NCBI GenBank assembly: GCA_934675205.1
Contig: CAKUPQ010000004.1
Coordinates: 1 to 64,000 of the forward strand
Reading direction: 5' to 3'
DNA: 64,000 nt
Source of the DNA: an uncultured Flavobacteriaceae bacterium
GTDB lineage: Bacteria > Bacteroidota > Bacteroidia > Flavobacteriales > Flavobacteriaceae
This document shows, piece after piece, positions 8,301 to 14,821 of this stretch. Below the pieces are notes generated by a model, which was given only the letters and a program-made list of their open reading frames with translations, had not been told where the DNA came from and searched no databases. Position 1 is the first letter of the stretch. Each line of letters begins with the position of its first letter. Position numbers and translations under genes: made by a program.

Positions 8301-9020
8301 ATGAAAAATTGGTTTGCTAAGTGGTTTGATACGGAATATTACCACATTCTGTATAAAGACAGGGATTACAAGGAAGCAGAAATGCTTATAGACAACATTA
8401 CTTCGTATCTGAATTTACCCGAAAATGCAAAAGTTTTGGATTTGGCTTGTGGAAAGGGTCGTCATTCCGTTTATCTGAATAAATTGGGTTTTGACGTTAT
8501 CGGAGCAGATTTGTCCGAAAACAGCATCAGCCAAGCTAAAAAACACGGAAACGAAACCTTACATTTTGAGGCTCACGATATGCGAAAATCTTTTGAGCAA
8601 AAGTTTGATGCCATTTTTAATTTGTTTACGAGCTTTGGATATTTTGACAATGACGAAGATAACATAACTACGTTAAAAGCCATTAAAGAAAGTCTGAACG
8701 AATACGGTTTTGCTATTTTGGACTTTATGAATGTCGAAAAAGTAATTCCGAATTTGGTTAAAGAGGAAGTTAAAACCGTTGACGGCATTGATTTTAATAT
8801 CAAAAGAAGATTTGAAAACGGATATATTTACAAGGATATTTCGTTTGAGGATAAAGGACAGAATTTTGAATTTACCGAAAGGGTAAAAGCATTATCTTTG
8901 CACGATTTTGAAAAAATGATGGACGAATCCGATATTTATTTACTTGACGTTTTCGGAGATTACAAACTCGGAAAATTCTACAAAAACACATCGGACAGAT
9001 TGATAATGATTTTTAAGTAA
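8301..9020 (+). CDS. Class I SAM-dependent methyltransferase
   Basis: This 239-residue Rossmann-fold methyltransferase carries SAM-binding motif I VLDLACGKGRHSVYL at about residues 45-59, the acidic strand-2 end VIGADLS, and a motif IV region FDAIFNLFTSFGYF. The N-terminal WFAKWFDTEYYHILY segment is typical of a flavobacterial methyltransferase family of unknown substrate. Small-molecule or protein methylation is possible. It has its own promoter and is bounded by palindromic repeats on both sides, so it is probably monocistronic. Confidence 0.8.
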   Translation: MKNWFAKWFDTEYYHILYKDRDYKEAEMLIDNITSYLNLPENAKVLDLACGKGRHSVYLNKLGFDVIGADLSENSISQAKKHGNETLHFEAHDMRKSFEQKFDAIFNLFTSFGYFDNDEDNITTLKAIKESLNEYGFAILDFMNVEKVIPNLVKEEVKTVDGIDFNIKRRFENGYIYKDISFEDKGQNFEFTERVKALSLHDFEKMMDESDIYLLDVFGDYKLGKFYKNTSDRLIMIFK

Positions 9021-9021
9021 A

Positions 9022-9110
9022 TTTTTAGCCACAGATTACACACCTGCCTGACGGCAGTCAGGGATTAAAAGGATTTTTATCCGTAAAATCCTTTAATCCG
9101 TGGCTAAAAA
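9022..9110. repeat. TTTTTAGCCACAGATTA palindrome with a nested insert
   Basis: Outer arms TTTTTAGCCACAGATTA (9022-9038) and TAATCCGTGGCTAAAAA (9094-9110) enclose an inner stem GGATTAAAAGGATTTT / AAAATCCTTTAATCC. A separate palindrome, CCTGCCTGACGGCAGTCAGG at 9043-9062, interrupts the left side. It may act as a transcription terminator. Confidence 0.8.
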
Positions 9111-9128
9111 ATAAAACAACTTTAATAT

Positions 9129-9836
9129 ATGCAATACCTTTTACCTCTTTTATCGGTTATTTTGGGTTACTTGATTGCTATAACTCTAAAACCTACCAAC
9201 AAAAAAAACATTAAATTGCTATTGGCTTTTAGTGGTGCTTTTTTGCTTTCGATTACGGTAATGCACTTACTTCCCGAAGTGTATGATTATGCTTTGCATA
9301 GTGGACAACACGGACATCACGACCATTCAGTCGGGTACAAAGTTGGAGCCTTTATAATGGTCGGAATTTTATTCCAAATCATATTGGAATTTTTCTCGAA
9401 AGGAGCCGAACACGGACACGTTCACTCACACGAAAAAATGACTTCAATGCCTTGGACGCTTTTTATCAGTTTGTGTCTTCACGCACTTTTGGAGGGAATG
9501 CCTGTAAGTCATCATCACGATTTGGCTATCGGAATCGCAATTCATCACTTACCGATTGCTATAATTCTGACTACATTTTTTATCAATGCAGGATTAGACA
9601 AAAAAATAATTCTTTTTTTTATGGTCGCTTTTGCTTTGATGACACCTTTAGGAACCTTGCTTTCCGAAAAAGTTCCATTTCTGACTAGCTATTATATGGA
9701 AATTTCAGCTATCGTAATCGGAATACTTTTCCATATTTCTTCTACCATTATTTTTGAAAGTAGCGAAAACCACAAGTTTAATATCGCTAAAGTTTCGGTT
9801 ATCGTTTTAGGTATTGTTTTAGCTTATTTTGTGTAG
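9129..9836 (+). CDS. ZIP family divalent metal transporter
   Basis: This 235-residue inner-membrane protein has about seven to eight hydrophobic segments. Two cytoplasmic-type His-rich loops (GQHGHHDHS near residue 60 and HGHVHSHEK near 100) fit metal sensing or binding. Core helix residues LHALLEGMPVSHHHDLAIGIAIHHLP carry the HxxxEG and HxxP-like metal-path motifs of ZIP transporters, which import zinc, iron or manganese. Start is the ATG at the first hydrophobic helix. It may be cotranscribed with the downstream murQ, although a repeat lies between them. Confidence 0.88.
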   Translation: MQYLLPLLSVILGYLIAITLKPTNKKNIKLLLAFSGAFLLSITVMHLLPEVYDYALHSGQHGHHDHSVGYKVGAFIMVGILFQIILEFFSKGAEHGHVHSHEKMTSMPWTLFISLCLHALLEGMPVSHHHDLAIGIAIHHLPIAIILTTFFINAGLDKKIILFFMVAFALMTPLGTLLSEKVPFLTSYYMEISAIVIGILFHISSTIIFESSENHKFNIAKVSVIVLGIVLAYFV

Positions 9837-9838
9837 AT

Positions 9839-9897
9839 TTGTTTAACCGTTTAATCGATTAACCGATTTGACGATTCAACAAATCAACAAATCAACA
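9839..9897. repeat. TTTAACCG / GATTCAAC repeat upstream of murQ
   Basis: A tract of variations on GTTTAACCG, TTAATCGATTAACCG and AACAAATCAAC runs right up to the murQ ATG. A similar vocabulary in opposite orientation follows murQ. Confidence 0.65.
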
Positions 9898-10710
9898 ATG
9901 AAATTCATCAAAACCACAGAGCAGTCTTCAAAATACAATCATTTAGAAAAAATGAGTGTAGGAGAATTATTGCAGAACATCAACAACGAAGACAAAACCG
10001 TAGCTTTTTCGGTTGAAAAAGCGATTCCACAGATTGAGAGCTTGGTTGTTCAGATTGTCGAAAAGTTGAAAAATGGTGGTCGGATTTTTTATATCGGAGC
10101 GGGAACTTCAGGAAGATTAGGAATTGTAGATGCTTCGGAATGCCCTCCAACATTCGGAGTTCCATTTGATTTGGTAAACGGAATCATCGCAGGAGGTGAT
10201 TCGGCTATCCGAAAAGCAGTTGAATTTGCAGAAGACGATAAAGAACAAGCCTGGAAAGATTTATCAGCACACAATATTTCCGAAAAAGATGTCGTTATCG
10301 GAATTGCCGCATCGGGAACTACTCCGTATGTTATCGGAGGACTCGAAAAATGCAATCAAAATAATATTCTTACCGGTTGTATTACTTGTAACCAAGGGAG
10401 TCCGCTTTCGGAAGTTGCCCAATATCCTATTGAAGTTGTAGTCGGACCTGAATTCGTAACCGGAAGTTCTCGAATGAAAGCCGGAACAGCCCAAAAAATG
10501 GTTTTGAATATGATTTCCACTTCAGTAATGATTGCACTCGGAAAAGTAAAAGGCAATAAAATGGTCGATATGCAACTTTCCAACCATAAGCTTGTAGATA
10601 GAGGTGTGAAGATGATTATGGACGAACTCAACATCTCGCAAGAACAAGCACAGGAACTTCTTGATAAGTATAAAAACGTAAGATTGGCTATTGAATCAGT
10701 GACCCGTTAA
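9898..10710 (+). CDS. murQ: N-acetylmuramic acid 6-phosphate etherase
   Basis: MurQ cleaves the lactyl ether of MurNAc-6-phosphate, giving GlcNAc-6-phosphate and D-lactate, in peptidoglycan sugar recycling. The 270-residue SIS-domain protein shows the family signature GAGTSGRLGIVDASECPPT near residue 62, plus IGIAASGTTPYV and SSRMKAGTAQKMVLN. An in-frame TTG lies 30 bp earlier, but the intervening codons are repeat sequence and the ATG begins the conserved N-terminus (KTTEQSSKYNHLEKMS), so the ATG is chosen. Confidence 0.95.
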   Translation: MKFIKTTEQSSKYNHLEKMSVGELLQNINNEDKTVAFSVEKAIPQIESLVVQIVEKLKNGGRIFYIGAGTSGRLGIVDASECPPTFGVPFDLVNGIIAGGDSAIRKAVEFAEDDKEQAWKDLSAHNISEKDVVIGIAASGTTPYVIGGLEKCNQNNILTGCITCNQGSPLSEVAQYPIEVVVGPEFVTGSSRMKAGTAQKMVLNMISTSVMIALGKVKGNKMVDMQLSNHKLVDRGVKMIMDELNISQEQAQELLDKYKNVRLAIESVTR

Positions 10711-10866
10711 GTTGTTGAATCGTTAAATCGTTAATTTGTCAAATCGGTTAAACGATTACACGATTCAACATTTTTTCATACTCATGCAACCTTTTTATAA
10801 CTTCCCTCGTCTATACTAAAAACGGAACGATTCAACGAATAAACAAATCAACGATTCAACAAAAAA
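10711..10866. repeat. TGTTGAATCGT inverted repeat between murQ and sigma factor
   Basis: Perfect 11-bp arms TGTTGAATCGT (10713-10723) and ACGATTCAACA (10760-10770) enclose AATCGTTAATTTG / AAATCGGTTAAACG. A further GATTCAACGAATAAAC tract runs up to the next gene. No promoter consensus was recognised in the gap. Confidence 0.7.
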
Positions 10867-11430
10867 GTGAGCAAAGTCATTGACTTACATAAAGACGAAA
10901 AATCAATCATCGGACAGGCAGTCGGAAACAACCGATATGCACAACAGCAAATTTACACGAAATATGCTCCGAAAATGTTAAGTGCTTGCAGACAATATAT
11001 CAAGGACATTCACAAAGCAGAAGATGTAATGATAACTGCTTTTATGAAAGTGTTCACGAATTTAGAATCGTATTCATTTAACGGAAGTTTCGAAGGTTGG
11101 ATAAGACGAATTATGATTAACGAATGTATTTCGTTTTTGAGAGTACAGAAAAAAGTACATTATACCGAAGAAGAATATTTTTTTGAAGAAAGTTATGACG
11201 AAATAAACGTACAGTTTTCGGTGGAACAGATTCAGAATTTGATAGATAATTTACCAGACGGATATCGAATGGTTTTTAATTTGTATGCCATCGAAGGTTT
11301 TAAACATCAGGAAATTGCCAAGATGTTGGGAATCTCGGAGGGAACGTCAAAATCACAGCTTTCACACGCTCGAAAAATGCTACAACAACAGATTACTGTT
11401 TTAAACAAACAAGAAAATGAAGCTAAATAA
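10867..11430 (+). CDS. ECF-type sigma-70 family RNA polymerase sigma factor
   Basis: This 187-residue two-domain sigma factor has region 2 at about residues 25-95 (YAPKMLSACRQYI, then FEGWIRRIMINECISFLR) and region 4 at about 125-175 (LPDGYRMVFNLYAIEGFKHQEIAKMLG with the helix-turn-helix ISEGTSKSQLSHARKML). It starts with GTG. It overlaps the next gene by 14 bp, suggesting that gene encodes its membrane regulator, and heads a probable four-gene operon with two outer-membrane-like proteins. The inducing signal is unknown. Confidence 0.92.
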   Translation: MSKVIDLHKDEKSIIGQAVGNNRYAQQQIYTKYAPKMLSACRQYIKDIHKAEDVMITAFMKVFTNLESYSFNGSFEGWIRRIMINECISFLRVQKKVHYTEEEYFFEESYDEINVQFSVEQIQNLIDNLPDGYRMVFNLYAIEGFKHQEIAKMLGISEGTSKSQLSHARKMLQQQITVLNKQENEAK

Positions 11431-12088
11431 TAACATAGAAAACCAATTCAGAGAGAAGCTGAACCAGCGTACTATTGAGCCTTCGGACAAAGCTTGGGAT
11501 AGATTGGATGCGATGCTTTCGGTTTCCGAAAAAAAGAAACCCAAAAGAGGTTGGCTTTGGATGGCTGCAAGTTTGATACTGTTTGCAAGTATCGGAAGCT
11601 TATTTTTGAGAACGGAAAATCCAGAAGTAATTACGAATGATGAATTACAAATTACGAATTACGAATTACAAAACGTAAATCCGACAAAGCCAATCACAAA
11701 TGATGAAATAATCACAGATCATACATCTGAAATCGTAATTAAAGAAGAAAAAACAATTCCACAGGATAGTTTTCGTATTGTTCAGAATCCGGGTCTTTTC
11801 AACAGCAATGACAATATCAGTAATAAAGACACAGAAATTGCAATTACAGACCTTGAAACCGAAATTGAAACAAACACTTATGTAACTGCACAGGAACTGC
11901 TTAATGATATTGAAAACAAACAACATATAACAGAAAAACCAAAAAAAACTTCTGTTTCGATAAATCATAAATCGTTGCTTTATCAGGCTGAAATGGAAGT
12001 GGAATCACAATATCGAAATAAAGCCTTTGACCGCTTTCTTCAAAGAAAATATGATGATGCGAGAATGGCTGTTATAAATAAATTCTAA
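11417..12088 (+). CDS. Membrane-anchored regulator, putative anti-sigma factor
   Basis: This 223-residue protein has a ~50-residue cytoplasmic N-terminus (FREKLNQRTIEPSDKAWDRLDAML), one transmembrane helix (WLWMAASLILFASIGSLFL at about 47-66) and a ~155-residue periplasmic part. The EPSDKAWDRLDAML phrase is common in Bacteroidota proteins encoded after ECF sigma factors. No zinc-binding HxxxCxxC anti-sigma motif is present. Residues ~73-97 (NDELQITNYELQN) are encoded by an intergenic-type repeat, implying a tolerant linker. Function is inferred from position and topology. Confidence 0.6.
   Translation: MKLNNNIENQFREKLNQRTIEPSDKAWDRLDAMLSVSEKKKPKRGWLWMAASLILFASIGSLFLRTENPEVITNDELQITNYELQNVNPTKPITNDEIITDHTSEIVIKEEKTIPQDSFRIVQNPGLFNSNDNISNKDTEIAITDLETEIETNTYVTAQELLNDIENKQHITEKPKKTSVSINHKSLLYQAEMEVESQYRNKAFDRFLQRKYDDARMAVINKF
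11629..11673. repeat. AATTACGAATTACGAATTA tract inside the regulator gene
   Basis: Iterations of GAATTACAAATTACGAATTACG lie just downstream of the transmembrane helix codons and stay in frame. The pattern looks like an intergenic repeat rather than ordinary coding sequence. Confidence 0.55.
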
Positions 12089-12113
12089 ACCTTTAACTTA
12101 AATTAATTTTACT

Positions 12114-13097
12114 ATGCACAGAGTTATTTTGTACGTAACTGGACTGTTCTGCCTCTTTTTGAGCAAGGCATACGGACAGGAAACTGAAAGTTTTGAGAAT
12201 CAGACCAAGACTATTTCGGGCAACATCGAAAAGATTGTAAAACAGGAAAAAGAAAAGTTGCAAATTGCTTCGGACAGTTTGAATTTGTTGGTTCAGAACA
12301 ACGAGCTTTCTTTTGAAAAAGCAGAAGAAATTAAACAAGATTTAGCTCAAAAAAATGCGGATAGAATCAATTTGTTAGTGTCTGAAGAAGAAGAAAAATT
12401 AGTGGAGCTTGTTCAGAATACGGTAAACGAACAGATTGCAAATTCTGATGATTGTGAAAAAACAAACTATACTCCCGAGTTCATCTCAAGAACAGAGCCA
12501 CAATCAATTCTTTTTATCGGATACAGAGGCATACAAAGCGATAGCAAAAAACAGGGACTTGAGGGAGGTGTAGGTTTTAATTTAAAAACGAGGATTTTCA
12601 AGGATAACAGCCTGTTTTATGTAAAGTATGGTTTGATATGTGTTTGGCAATCCGAATATTTAAAAGACCCTAACAAGCACTATGAAGTAAACGGAAACCA
12701 GACCGATTATGTTGATTATTCGGGAAATTTAAAGCGAAATTCTGCTTTTACAAATTCTTATTTACGAATTCCTATTGCTTTGGAGCTTGATTTTTCCAAA
12801 AAAGCAGTTGTTCAGGGAAAAGACACTTATCGTGTAAATCAAGGGTTTAAATTTTCGTTGGGAGGATATATCGGGTACAATATAGATAGTCGTCAAACTT
12901 TGAGATACACAGAAAACGGAAGAACAACCACACGAACGATAAGAGGAGATTGGAACGTAAGTCATTGGGAATACGGACTAATGGCAACCATAAGCTACAA
13001 AAATGTTGGAATTTACGCAAACTACGGATTGAATCCTGTATTCAGAAACAATTCAACCGATGAAAGAATGTTTGCAATCGGAATTATATTTGAATAA
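12114..13097 (+). CDS. Outer membrane beta-barrel-like protein with coiled-coil stalk (paralog 1)
   Basis: A signal peptide (residues 1-20, ending SKAYGQ) is followed by a ~100-residue acidic/basic coiled coil with the motif LSFEKAEEIKQDLAQK. The remaining ~190 residues are rich in alternating aromatic residues and end NSTDERMFAIGIIFE, typical of a barrel with a terminal aromatic. It is paralogous to the next gene across its whole length and lies in the sigma-factor operon. I do not recognise a named family beyond outer membrane beta-barrel. An envelope stress or surface role is inferred from context. Confidence 0.7.
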   Translation: MHRVILYVTGLFCLFLSKAYGQETESFENQTKTISGNIEKIVKQEKEKLQIASDSLNLLVQNNELSFEKAEEIKQDLAQKNADRINLLVSEEEEKLVELVQNTVNEQIANSDDCEKTNYTPEFISRTEPQSILFIGYRGIQSDSKKQGLEGGVGFNLKTRIFKDNSLFYVKYGLICVWQSEYLKDPNKHYEVNGNQTDYVDYSGNLKRNSAFTNSYLRIPIALELDFSKKAVVQGKDTYRVNQGFKFSLGGYIGYNIDSRQTLRYTENGRTTTRTIRGDWNVSHWEYGLMATISYKNVGIYANYGLNPVFRNNSTDERMFAIGIIFE

Positions 13098-13109
13098 AAA
13101 ATTAAAATT

Positions 13110-14123
13110 ATGAAAAAGAACATACTATATATATTTACATTTTTAGGGCTGTTTTCCAATGTGGTATTTGCTCAAAAAACACAGGACGAAATCTTTAATG
13201 ACGAAGCAAAACGGATTAAGGATAAAATATTGAACATCACAAATTCGGAAAAAAATGCTTTAAAGAAATCGGTTGACAGCATCAATGACCTGTTGTCTAA
13301 AAAAGAAATCTCTTACGAAAAAGCAGAAGAATTAAAAGACCAAGAAGCTCAAAAAAGAGCCAATATTATCGAAGAAAAAGTAAATGAGCAAAACCAAAAA
13401 CTCTCCGAACTTGTCAAATCAAAAGCACAGGGAGAAGTCAAAAGTACAGGTAGATATTATAATTTGACTATGTCAAGTACAGGAGGAGTTGAATTTAAAG
13501 AAACAGGAGATACTATTTCAAAACAAGCGAAAAGAACTCATTTTGATGTTTTGATTGCTTTCGGACACAACAATTTGATTACAGACGGAGATTTACCCGA
13601 TTATGACGATAATTTTGGTTGTAGCTTTTTTGAATGGGGAGGAAGTTTTAAAACCAAATTGAGTAAAAACAATAATTTACTGAATGTAAGATACGGAGTT
13701 TCGTTTATGACCAATTCTGTTTCTCCGAAAGATAATTATATTTTCTCTCAAAACGGCAATATGACGGAAGTAGTCGATTTCGGGCAGAATCTTACTAAAA
13801 ATAAGTTCGTCAATGTATATGTATCCGTTCCTGTTCATTTAGAATTTAATTTCGGAAGAAAAGACAACTATAAAGTAGGAATCGGAGGTTTTGTCGGATA
13901 CAATCTGTATTCTGAACAACGCTTAAAATACAGAGATGACGGACGAAAAATAAAGGACATTACCCGAAAAGACTGGAATGTAAACGATTTCCAATACGGA
14001 TTGAGTGCTTATATCGGAGTTGGGGGTGTTTCGCTTTATGCAAAATATGATTTGAATCCGCTGTTCAGAAATAATGCGATTGAGCAACGCAATATTTCTG
14101 TCGGAGTACGATTGGATATGTAG
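13110..14123 (+). CDS. Outer membrane beta-barrel-like protein with coiled-coil stalk (paralog 2)
   Basis: This 337-residue protein has a signal peptide (ending SNVVFAQ) and a coiled coil containing ISYEKAEELKDQEAQK, which aligns with LSFEKAEEIKQDLAQK of its neighbour. A C-terminal barrel contains GGFVGYNLYSEQRLKYRDDGR (compare GGYIGYNIDSRQTLRYTENGR upstream) and NPLFRNNAIEQRNISVGVRL. The two genes are 12 bp apart and clearly arose by tandem duplication. It is last in the sigma-factor operon, before a hairpin terminator. Confidence 0.7.
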   Translation: MKKNILYIFTFLGLFSNVVFAQKTQDEIFNDEAKRIKDKILNITNSEKNALKKSVDSINDLLSKKEISYEKAEELKDQEAQKRANIIEEKVNEQNQKLSELVKSKAQGEVKSTGRYYNLTMSSTGGVEFKETGDTISKQAKRTHFDVLIAFGHNNLITDGDLPDYDDNFGCSFFEWGGSFKTKLSKNNNLLNVRYGVSFMTNSVSPKDNYIFSQNGNMTEVVDFGQNLTKNKFVNVYVSVPVHLEFNFGRKDNYKVGIGGFVGYNLYSEQRLKYRDDGRKIKDITRKDWNVNDFQYGLSAYIGVGGVSLYAKYDLNPLFRNNAIEQRNISVGVRLDM

Positions 14124-14127
14124 CTTT

Positions 14128-14209
14128 ACACCTCCCTGCCCCTCCTCAAGGAGGGAGTGCGTGAAGTTTATGACTGAACAGCTCCCCTCTTGAGAGGGGT
14201 TAGGGGTGT
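14128..14209. repeat. ACACCTCCCTGCCCC imperfect palindrome
   Basis: GC-rich arms (ACACCTCCCTGCCCCTCCT at the left, CTTGAGAGGGGTTAGGGGTG at the right) contain inner CCTCAAGGAGG and CCCCTCTTGAGAGGGG stems. It stands out in base composition from its surroundings and lies directly after the second beta-barrel gene. Confidence 0.7.
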
Positions 14210-14230
14210 GTTTAATAATTTTTTGATTTT

Positions 14231-14274
14231 AACCAAAACAAAGTTAGAGTTAGGACTTTGTTTTGGTTTTTTGT
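14231..14274 (+). terminator. Intrinsic terminator of the sigma-factor operon
   Basis: Stem AACCAAAACAAAG (14231-14243) pairs with CTTTGTTTTGGTT (14256-14268) around a 12-nt loop and runs into a T-rich tail. Confidence 0.7.
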
Positions 14275-14320
14275 TTTGTTGTGAATAGCGTAACTTGCAA
14301 GCTCGAAAATTGTAATTTCA

Positions 14321-14776
14321 ATGCGAAAGAAACTCTTGATTTTATTTGTACCAATTATTTGTGCTTGTTCTCTGAAACAGAATATAAAGCAAGAAGAACA
14401 ATTAGCCAAAGTTATTGATGATTTTGTAGTATTGTATAATGAAAATAACTTTGAAAATAGTTTGAAATCTATTTTAATATATTATCTCAATCAAGAGAGG
14501 ATTTTTATATCTGACATTCCTCTTGAAACAATTGCTTCTTCTGAACAGGAAAATCAAATAATTGGTAATTATAAAGACATTTATTTTGAAATGTATGCAA
14601 CAGAAACTACTATCTTTAAAAACCCTGATTTTCAAATTTATACAAAAGAAAAAATCAGCCAATTATTTCCAAAACTAATGTTGGAATACAATCCAAAAAT
14701 AGAAGTTATTTATAATTTTAAAACTCAAAAAAAGACAATAAAAAAGAACAACTCAATCGAAGAGAAAAATTTTTAA
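14321..14776 (+). CDS. Hypothetical small lipoprotein
   Basis: A 151-residue protein with a lipoprotein-type signal (MRKKLLILFVPIICACS, Cys at 16) and a hydrophilic Glu/Lys/Asn-rich mature part ending in a basic tail (KKTIKKNN). No domain recognised. It sits between the terminator of the sigma-factor operon and priA, 45 bp upstream of priA. The upstream 46 bp contain no clear TAnnTTTG element. Confidence 0.55.
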   Translation: MRKKLLILFVPIICACSLKQNIKQEEQLAKVIDDFVVLYNENNFENSLKSILIYYLNQERIFISDIPLETIASSEQENQIIGNYKDIYFEMYATETTIFKNPDFQIYTKEKISQLFPKLMLEYNPKIEVIYNFKTQKKTIKKNNSIEEKNF

Positions 14777-14821
14777 GTTCTTTTCAATATACATTATACA
14801 ACCCTACACTATACAAAAAAA

